The position numbers and the translations under genes were made by a program. The notes under the pieces were generated by a model. The model worked only from the letters and a program-made list of their open reading frames with translations, did not search any database and had not been told where the DNA came from. From assembly GCA_934435195.1 (NCBI GenBank), contig CAKSAJ010000022.1, forward strand, positions 1 through 48,260: a stretch of 48,260 nt of DNA. Reading direction: 5' to 3'. This document shows, in pieces, positions 45,401 to 48,260 of the stretch (position 1 is its first letter; each line of letters starts with the position of its first letter). Origin of the DNA: an uncultured Schaedlerella sp. Lineage in GTDB: Bacteria; Bacillota; Clostridia; Lachnospirales; Lachnospiraceae.

Positions 45401-47894
45401 TAACCATAGAAATTGTATTTGCAGCAACATCAAACTTCTTCCCCGCATGAATGTTTCCTTTTGTATCAATATTTACAATACTGTCAGAATCAATCACGGA
45501 TACCCCAAAGGAAGCAGCAAACTGAGTCTTACTGTAATCTTCCATAGATACAGAAGCTTCCAATGTAACACACTTCTTTTCCATTGCAGTAAATTTAAGT
45601 GGTGAGAGCTGGTTATATTTTTCAGGCATCGTAATATAAATATAATAATCGCCCTTTGGAATGTCTTTAAACACATGCTCTTTCGTTTCAGCATTACATA
45701 TATAAGTAAATACATTTTTCTTATCCGAAGAAATAAGTTCAATTTTTGTACCAATCGGAAAAGCTGAAACAGAACCTTCTATATCATCCCGAAAGACAAC
45801 CCTCACATCTCCTTTTGAGGTGACATCTTCTATCGTATCTTTCAATGTGATCTTATTTAATGTATTTGCCGATGCAGAAGCCGCCTCTTTTAAATAGTTG
45901 CTAATTGGGTAAACAATTTTATCTTTAATAAAACCTGTAAAACTATGCAGTGCAGATGAACCTACTTTAACAAACCAAGAATAAAGTTTGTCTGTAACAT
46001 TTTTCTCAAGCACCTGAGAAAGCTGGCTGATGATCGTTGATGTAGTTGATGTAACCGCATCTGTCTGAAAACTTCCTGCAACAGTATCAAAATGCGCACC
46101 TTGTGCTGCAGATGATAAATCTCCATCTTCATATTTTTCAGCATGAATTTTAATGTCTCCATCTGCATCCAGAGATGAAATCTGATTTGTACTGTCGATC
46201 ACAGTTACCTTACTGTCACCTTTGAATACAGATATTGCAATAAACACACCTTTCTGTGTGTAATTATTGTTTTTACCTGCTGCCGTTTCCTTTGCTTCGA
46301 TACAACGATCTGACATAATCTCAATGTTATTCTTCGCTGTGATTTTTGTTCCCACTATATCTACAGAAGTATCTCCCATAATAAGCTGAAGAGAAAATGC
46401 AAAAGGAAGCATATTTGCTAAACATGAACTGTTAAGAATAGCATTTGTTTTTGCCTGAATTGTTACGCATCCACTATTATTAGCTGTTCCATTTGCAGTC
46501 AAAACAGAATCTGTAATTGCAACCTTTGAATTTGAAGCAATCACTGCTGTCGTAATACCTGCAAATGCTGCTGTTACATTTGTTTTAAATTTTGCTGATG
46601 TAATTGCCTTGATATCTGAAGCAGTTATCGAAGAATTTTTAATCGTAATGCCTACATCTTCTGTTTTTACAGCAACATAAAGCCCAAGTTCATCGGCTAT
46701 AGTACCAAGATTATCAAACAGATTTCCTGCATCTTCTTTTACCAGATCCAACGTACTTTTATCTGTGTTCTCATCAATTACAATTTCTTCCGGTTCACTT
46801 GAGTCATCCTCAGCATTCTTCTTATTGCTTGCAACTATATTGACAATATCTGAAGCAGTTATCTCCTGATTCACTATCATCACATTGTAATCATTATCTG
46901 AAACAAAGAATCCTTCTTTTGTCCACTCCTGCGGTCCTGCATAGGCATTCAATGATCTGAGGAACCATTCAAAGATTTTATTTTCATCAGAAATAAGCAG
47001 AATGTTTTTCGCTTTCATCCATACATTCGCATTAGTCATCTTAATATAGTTCTTATCTGTACCAAGTGCTGCTGTCTTTGCATTATTACCAAGTGTAATC
47101 TTATTAGCAGTAATCGAAAGTGAAGTAATTGTCGATGTATTCTTATATCTAGTAGTAACATTACCATTTGTAATAGCGAGATTTGTTCCATTATTACTGT
47201 CTGAAACAATATCTATAATAAGATCTGCTCCTTCACTGATTGATATATCAGTTGCATCTGAATCTATAATCGTAGGACCTGTTGCAAACAAAGCGCCCTT
47301 TACTTCTGTCTGCATGCCATTTAACTGATCCGATTCTTCAACCTGATCATCACTTATATTTTCTGAATTTTCCGGTTGTTTTGCATCTGTAATTTCCGTG
47401 CTTTCCAGTTGTTTCACATCTGCATTCTCCGTACTTTCCGGCTGTTTTACATCTGTGTTTTCCGTGCTTTCCGGCTGTTTTACATCTGTGTTTTCCGTAC
47501 TTTCCGGCTGTTTTACATCTGTGTTTTCCGTACTTTCCGGCTGTTTTACATCTGTGTTTTCCGTGCTTTCTACCTGTCCGACATTTGTAATTTCCATACT
47601 GTCAGATTGTTTTGTGTCCACGCTTTCTTCAGCCGCCTGGATTTCACTTACAGAACTCCCGCTCTCTTCGATTTTTTCATCGTACACTATACCGGGACTG
47701 TCAACAGATAAAAGTCCCACATCCAATTGATTTATTGTCTGTTTTTGTTCTGTTCCATCCAGAGCCACGACTGCTCCATCATCTCCGGATTCTTCTGCAT
47801 ATACAGTGGTTTGAATACCCAAAAGCATCCATATTCCCAGCACAAGAACTATTCCCGGCTTAAAAAAATGTAATATTGATTTTTTCTCTGTCAT
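30399..47894 (-). CDS. Giant 5831-residue beta-helical filamentous adhesin-like wall protein
   Basis: The largest gene of the window (17.5 kb, uninterrupted). A signal peptide ends near VYA-EE (~34). Residues ~107-177 are 11-residue repeats (ESTENTDVKQP). From ~200 to ~5700 it is beta-helix-like, with Gly-Ala-rich hydrophobic segments alternating with Thr-Asn-Asp-rich strands; a 54-residue period is seen near 3135, 3189 and 3243. Three insertions break it: ~690-785 and ~1604-1690 look like Cna-B/SpaA-type modules (KFVDSNGTPIEGV; TGAVNFEFVEGKTY), and ~865-1000 is unassigned. A Pro-rich spacer (PIEPVDPTPGQPEQP) leads to RTPKTGDAG, a membrane helix and RRKGNAYEE. Organisation resembles LktA-family filamentous adhesins. 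AAGGAGGGG precedes the ATG. It is probably a surface fibre; no binding partner is evident. Confidence 0.88.
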   Translation of the reverse strand: MTEKKSILHFFKPGIVLVLGIWMLLGIQTTVYAEESGDDGAVVALDGTEQKQTINQLDVGLLSVDSPGIVYDEKIEESGSSVSEIQAAEESVDTKQSDSMEITNVGQVESTENTDVKQPESTENTDVKQPESTENTDVKQPESTENTDVKQPESTENADVKQLESTEITDAKQPENSENISDDQVEESDQLNGMQTEVKGALFATGPTIIDSDATDISISEGADLIIDIVSDSNNGTNLAITNGNVTTRYKNTSTITSLSITANKITLGNNAKTAALGTDKNYIKMTNANVWMKAKNILLISDENKIFEWFLRSLNAYAGPQEWTKEGFFVSDNDYNVMIVNQEITASDIVNIVASNKKNAEDDSSEPEEIVIDENTDKSTLDLVKEDAGNLFDNLGTIADELGLYVAVKTEDVGITIKNSSITASDIKAITSAKFKTNVTAAFAGITTAVIASNSKVAITDSVLTANGTANNSGCVTIQAKTNAILNSSCLANMLPFAFSLQLIMGDTSVDIVGTKITAKNNIEIMSDRCIEAKETAAGKNNNYTQKGVFIAISVFKGDSKVTVIDSTNQISSLDADGDIKIHAEKYEDGDLSSAAQGAHFDTVAGSFQTDAVTSTTSTIISQLSQVLEKNVTDKLYSWFVKVGSSALHSFTGFIKDKIVYPISNYLKEAASASANTLNKITLKDTIEDVTSKGDVRVVFRDDIEGSVSAFPIGTKIELISSDKKNVFTYICNAETKEHVFKDIPKGDYYIYITMPEKYNQLSPLKFTAMEKKCVTLEASVSMEDYSKTQFAASFGVSVIDSDSIVNIDTKGNIHAGKKFDVAANTISMVKNTVDGTGIDTVLQEVPEDGNIYTSMTTPNQEEVIPTTFYITNNTDEYYTRGTISDFSKSFKAAVLKNKAGLLHNIKEGVYKYYFCVPYLSTLQYEFVGGKYEEVKNKPAFMSDDDWNRKDVKWYYGTIELKKATRQLCDLNGKPVYDILGTPLMEEFVKGEFPIVTLKQKDTQQGDIPADRKVIGVSIGVNVASQDTEAIIKNANIKAGSMNVSSASGVYNGTFKPAKLTNADGSVKSAMNSSSTVTSTAGFSQGEFGLAGSIAVNVVDDKVKSTVENVTIVLTGGNTSITATNNYDLSTTAKGTSKKAEKAATGVGAGIAMAVLVKDTDARFIDFKQLTGGNDLTVKAEGSGSVTTSSTAGAKGGSAYTPALGVVVIVSDTNAFIQGSNTLDLKGNLAIKASSDVKSNLTADASAVGHDVAAGGTVLVDVGIFEQNAVLDAEVKNAASIAVDAIAKNTAVAKAVAGADGAAPKIPVKTVSGSSKEEKAPSTDDSMNQALKSAANIVNNADKEKVAKVPTTTPQSAETAEGSVDVAGSLVLVVLNNSNKASVLKNTNVVGNLGVSAQNSVNVTAESDASSVMSSNGVGAAVAIVYTDIKNIAEVKGTQKAGTLTVKAVNPTAEVKNEDGTTSVVPVKNYVTIQSLAGAGASNVGVAGSVAVNVYNEKYDASVENAELTASGDSELTAKSLHEMSIYSGASADNDGGATSVNAKPTGVGASFGANFAFYDVYAHIVDGSKFTSKGNLTIQAITDNKFESVVKAGTDAYWEPAKASTITIKFVDSNGTPIEGVVVGDGIGTTTRSDKTGAVNFEFVEGKTYNLRIHSVPAGFQMPDSDSFGFTATKEGYLKTVHLYRTNQIKQSPYASVDAAVAMNLIKSDVHAVIPENVILIVDKNLVVKSEADTESNAEVRSDANAENTAAGASVAVNIAAENTLSELASNTTVGGNLTVTAETKTSDKSGAYATASGVQLDRLKDQFGLKATELLDKNFFTRYLTKPLPTYAPTTNVTKYFDMILKLVYEKTDFVSDQNFNIASKILSVANVSVSQIKAIIKYAKDTKTSAEVVKSDAASAGEVTTDDSEKMTIAAAVAVNGTAHSAKANVMGNILMANGGDVIILAKGTNNYKAMASGESCTSDTAIAAAAAIALNQSKIEANLLGNIGNSTSKAGNIKVEASAVQNLNDGFKDDVTAQAIAGAGKGNEPGGLGIAGAFAGFINNQKVTATIGDGVVIYSAGDVNLDATEKSKISARAWGAELSSPLFKDQKDLDKVGGAAGSGKQPGKGAGVGAAFAVIYANNETKANVGNNVTIYAKTFTANAEKQKVTSDDYSYDGFDINGVINLPTKPSHSILINTTGMGGRDKQEDNNFDVHFDELLQQGINLLNYFASANYYVEAAGGAVGTNSSFQGAGSFSVLYMNDKVSAVLGDNVKLVLDKDVVISSKADEKIVLIGGALSYGSKASAGMASTAVINNQYICSEIGNYFDFTGGNLNVTADLNTSVTDFLVAAATAITKKAPADTSVIDSSTAVDSVLNVYVGNADVIALIKENAKITAADIKIAAKNNLAQFGAVGGASLGNGKGGGASANVVILDGNVIAAIYQGAEITADSLVIDALQDNDILDIVVNGAVAAGKDAGATISVSPTVYVVTSKTYALLGTKPNEAEGICEKTTKVNLKKSASVNATDNTNIITAAGAVGITTGGSGVGGSVDVTVLLKEVKAIVAEGTEVYYVSVIAPEGLSVTAKSTEDIEAFVFGLGAGDNSSASGSISVLVVENDVLSNLGNYAKVGNENSRGNVNLSASDQAKIINIAGAAGLSISGNCVGISNADLIFDGTTKARIGNNSIIFAKNVNVNSKTDTNTVSVAVSGAAATKTTVTGSVITTVLNQTTESIIGENVNITADENVNVETVYVSDTVDVAGFAEISISGNAVGTAVDTIVFGAKNLASIGKGTVISAKDVSVSASSDEKMVNIVAGVGGSGGTANVQGSVSTIVKNMYTAAAIGTLGENAQEADATGVKISTDGNASVISYDNADIVNIAGNLGLNFGNANIGAGVITMVDNSKLISNIGKGAVIDASGNGSPKQIPIGDAAIETVVCDNGNASINYRRAKRNNKSVTGVIVGAFGNNALNLIAISGGGSAGTAGVNAAVATLVQNNIVQSTISTNAAINANNREHRTKSSVTVAATSDTDESATAGSGAIGGTAGVSAAVVTFTGKSSVKAEIAENSIIYAGSDITITAIYRGNLYINSIGAAAGGVAGVGADSSVLVFESLVEAKSASSLTADTGSIVIYALSDSFVELAGSSINGAGTAAVGAAIGVIVFKGKTHAYLASGINITVGKDITIIAFSNEKITGAVAGIGGAGTAAVGGSVAVVVMNIETTAVIDDYVTVNANGTLTISAADKSDIITVVGGVSAAGVASVGIAVETTVYQNTVTAKIGNYNHVTVGAVNMTAVAERKINSHGAMISASGAAAVQGSVIVLNIGSSTDDENANSVDGHKDLTKDAVSEASTRTDNAVSYNMGMQIKSDHSNKYIDSLNADLTAYAKNYTNMSDSIFKKETADKTVAVIGDGGSITATKGDISVIAKDELTLYTTAGEIGGSGVASIGVSAAIGIIAGTAEAQIGGRVQAEGNVIVKAYNIIHIEEFAAVGGGGSGVVTVNGTVTVLTIKNAARAVIAKAADVTAGNNVVVYADTDLLVRAINGNVGGAGTTAVGAAVNVVVIQSETAARILADKVTAYAKGDGVSFIDGNVSSELDGDFFNTQINKKTSSAEECKDNLLNIDAVNNNANETLQKGVLVGAHSKNRLYNYVAAAGGSGVASVMGSVNVLTFAGNTIAEIVGTTVKTDKQNDEKNAADIVVIAIDNTAIQDIIGQISGAGIAAVGIANETMVFKNNVTARIVNANLDSSRNIIMQATNQSDILNTAVGCGGGMVSVNDSNVIIVMSQKTEAIVDAGKLMAGGSIRIYAENNQDLYILAGSAQIGAGAVGAGVISVVNDNTVKANIKNNSEIDSRGAYSLKAYSGEFTNDGTNERAAEKKDLFGIFIGVYAGQNITSTAFSGSGGAIAAAAAVNSVVNTNTVIASTDSGTKINKNVTKTISPNADVIVTAFNNSKVKIAAGSGSAGGATIGAGVTVYNTTSNTQAAADGDIYTSRNLIVVADQNTDITVMAIGAAVAGVDLTNTTVVFNLASNTESFTSGKLDVSGLKIKANTYQNVDAESVLISVSVISVNAAVNVINFNAKTKAYMKGTANGAVTLYQDAEMIATSTEKIKAKADSKNASGISGVAGVLVVNMEVETRAYTEDNVVISTGKNAMGNLNITAKDDAWLQLSSNTTAISVGGSGNAAVAVVTFNNTVVAEIGKNNRITVNELNLKANTKRTFKECYVASGAATGLLGVNGSVFIISVGAPLNDTEKNSALSNTKDFVASAMETAKTTTQIKNDAGYGQLNGADIISLANQATAKLNIDTDKIFTGSDLTNSTSTRIGEGSVVNIKTKADMSATDATELEVEAGANSASLGVSASGSVLLVDMKANTLSIVDGTIQRLNETAKAEFNISADHTIKAEKFTAYTGAGGLIGALGTAVAKLDIRSIVQANVSEKAKLDTGNVTVNASQKSTIKQVIENNTISGIISAPGPTIASLNQESNVEASVAASKANTGNITVNARSEVNDYVSSTAASGGLLYAGASTNSEVHEQSTTKAEVKGNINAKGNIDVNTVKIISVTAEPKGTSVGGAISTGYTYTLVEVVPTVTALVSGDISADGKISVYALYNKEKDGNKKGGIKTNGSGSIGSLLGSGVGLVTDIYQGISKNGIKRGEINSSISGNIVTGSLDVYSSGYSNIDQENMTTVGALGGAIGSITNTIRDKMTIKASTDGTVLSKGDVHVKAENESKINATELGLAGGVIVASDKLILDIDADRVVLVDISGNINAGGNLSIEAVNNEDLYGIIEGYNTSGVTALGDSELTIKQTNDVKVKIRENATLHADGILTLRTDNKAQKDGSSYASVITGIVANANVKENYTANYKTTIDAVNVTLEAGTGIMITANGRQVILSEASESLGGLLAYGNGKEVTNVNAEVIVDLSNSKLDLRKGDIVIEAKSDVDGQKIKINGGAGEAAGKTDEIAEANINQNVQIKLTQADILNRSTGKIEIGTNVSGNLNATGILEVDAWIETTAKSTITTTNTATSKIILDYTSIRSDGDVTLKADYGKMNSSIKNEVYTKGTFYAQAKATSRLNETLVTLIEGNATIVSGGELNIRSGHETDPTQKDINTRAEAIGKAKGWFGGSDVYSENNTSVTSNISLKAQGGKNTVLKGKNVTIFVGAPNQNEVEYSSYKSGSGNVGGSYNTETVEDLNCDIYCGYSAPMTIIVDKNGSISNTDVKYSVNKDNTELTIIAVSAKENGKVNLISKGGKIRGTVNLMNNRKLEDVAIHVYGKYNVKIQDINFEYLKSLPDQNSFMNISAADSMGLHTNNVLCDNTSAAENVKIVSYAGGDVTIDQVLLIPKGTLSVSCEGEKGNLYTGEKGAVIAHKLYLYNVGSLGSINNPFNYYATLTKVDGVLEDPKSSMDVSDNIYISYTLTKYMEVENEAERTDAFANNKSITTDKNVFGILKVTGDIVLNINPAMLMIADKSDKQGLETKAAVEAFEAEKVNAARDGNLFTAELKDGTYGFNLVKKELILKPGITTLYGTLYLEKIRSDIRFTDSRVASANRDDLEESLIDQFISAGKNVVINANLYGGSLMTDAIIAAENVTINMTGENAPEMSILLVRAGKKIKMSNLTGEIYVGFGAAEEIDLFGEGTISAIQLYALSIRIITNGDFMNPKYDHMVEFGQLIADSLYIRAAGNVGNEEYCIESRSLTPGNLLIPDIKAGGKIYWHDKGDNFSTKHFVSNRYIVRTNKLVNSSVFVYTAEEVEPIEPVDPTPGQPEQPDHSNSENPGKSEQKQHYNQGWAENSEINVSGSIARTPKTGDAGDRMYLYILLMILAGITVIGFFRRKGNAYEE
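47365..47575 (-). repeat. 33-bp in-frame tandem repeats in the giant adhesin gene
   Basis: Units begin at 47398, 47431, 47464, 47497 and 47530, exactly 33 bases apart; three or four are almost identical and the flanking units are degenerate. They encode E-S-T-E-N-T-D-V-K-Q-P. The stretch is acidic and Pro-containing and probably a flexible stalk close to the mature N-terminus. Near-identity at DNA level suggests recent slippage and length variation between strains. Confidence 0.92.
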
Positions 47895-47977
47895 AAAGCC
47901 CCTCCTTCTGTCCTTACTTGTATAAAATCAGCTCTTTTATGCAGTATTTTGACAAACATAATTTTTCTCTTAATAAA

Positions 47978-48006
47978 AATATACAGATAATTGAATCATT
48001 CGTCAA
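47978..48006 (-). promoter_or_regulatory. Promoter of the surface-protein operon
   Basis: On the minus strand TTGACG (48001-48006) and TATATT (47978-47983) with 17-base spacing. Transcription would start near 47971, leaving a leader of about 75 bases. The rest of the AT-rich 366-bp region upstream of the giant gene (47895-48260) shows no gene; a terminator lies at 48141-48173. Confidence 0.7.
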
Positions 48007-48140
48007 TATTTATCAGATACCATTGTGCATATTTCATAAAAAAAGTTTCTTTTTACAGTAAATTTACAAGAAGTGAGTTAAATGTCACCTCCAATTTTTC
48101 TATTATATGTTTTCATTTCAAAACACTTTTTGTTCTTAAA

Positions 48141-48173
48141 AAGCAGGCGATCCCGCAACGGAACCGCCTGCTT
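48141..48173 (-). terminator. Intrinsic terminator of a gene beyond the right edge
   Basis: AAGCAGGCG and CGCCTGCTT (9-bp perfect arms) flank 15 bases; on the minus strand the stem is followed by TTTTTAAG. It isolates the surface-protein operon from whatever minus-strand gene lies beyond the window. The plus-strand tail (ATCTTTA) is weaker. Confidence 0.7.
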
Positions 48174-48260
48174 ATCTTTATACAGAAAGCCTACTAATAA
48201 AAAGTCAAGTATAAATTGAAAAAAGTTTTTACTTGAGAAATAGGTATGCCAAAAAAGCTG

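Noticed and set aside
47365..47575. CRISPR-like regular repeats
   Set aside because: The 33-bp units abut without spacers and stay in frame in a coding region; no cas gene is present.
30500..47711. Many 60-150-residue plus-strand frames opposite the giant surface genes
   Set aside because: They follow the codon repeats of the minus-strand gene (Ala/Ser/Pro-rich shadows), lack ribosome sites and resemble nothing I know.
48195..48260. Weak inverted repeat (CAAGTA...TACTTG) near the right edge
   Set aside because: Short arms in very AT-rich DNA with no gene context; could be chance.

Overview
The window is AT-rich DNA with long, clean reading frames and strong Shine-Dalgarno sequences of the Gram-positive type. 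It carries a lipoprotein sugar-binding component, sortase-type cell-wall anchors, a Gram-positive bile salt hydrolase, an oxygen-sensitive ThiH route to thiazole, and NiCo and TPP riboswitches. Together these point to an anaerobic gut Clostridium-relative, most likely Lachnospiraceae (Ruminococcus/Mediterraneibacter/Dorea/Blautia-like). I cannot name the species from sequence alone. I see no tRNA, rRNA, CRISPR array, integrase or intact insertion sequence.

Layout. 0-5 kb: a LuxR-type regulator, a LysR regulator divergent from a YeiH-family exporter, and a MATE exporter. 5-8.3 kb (minus strand): a long structured leader with a NiCo (czcD) riboswitch, then a cation diffusion facilitator, a U32-like cysteine-rich TIM-barrel protein and a choloylglycine hydrolase, closely spaced and possibly one transcript. 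8.3-11.3 kb: an EamA transporter, a second MATE exporter and an HD-domain phosphohydrolase. 11.4-15.3 kb: a complete thiazole branch, thiS-thiF-thiG-thiH-tenI, behind a TPP riboswitch. 15.3-17.2 kb: an XRE/AAA-ATPase-like/PD-(D/E)XK protein with its own palindrome-covered promoter. 17.4-25.7 kb: an alpha-galactoside (raffinose/melibiose type) locus with an AraC regulator divergent from a binding protein, two permeases, a GH36 alpha-galactosidase and a GH13 amylosucrase-like enzyme. It resembles the streptococcal msm locus, but the ATPase must be supplied from elsewhere. 25.8-47.9 kb: two overlapping genes for giant wall-anchored surface proteins of 1541 and 5831 residues, filling nearly half of the window.

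Seven intergenic palindromes built on one core (GGGGACGG-GTTTAGTGGC) sit directly behind stop codons across the left half. They look like a REP/RAYT-type family of small mobile hairpins that has been used as transcript ends. In places it has reached into coding sequence (tenI 3' end, araC 3' end).

Most interesting items: the giant adhesin pair with a near-regular 54-residue repeat; the hairpin family and its tandem growth; the unassigned ~200-nt structured leader upstream of the NiCo riboswitch; possible metal control of a bile salt hydrolase; and the XRE-nuclease fusion with a palindromic operator over its own -35 box.
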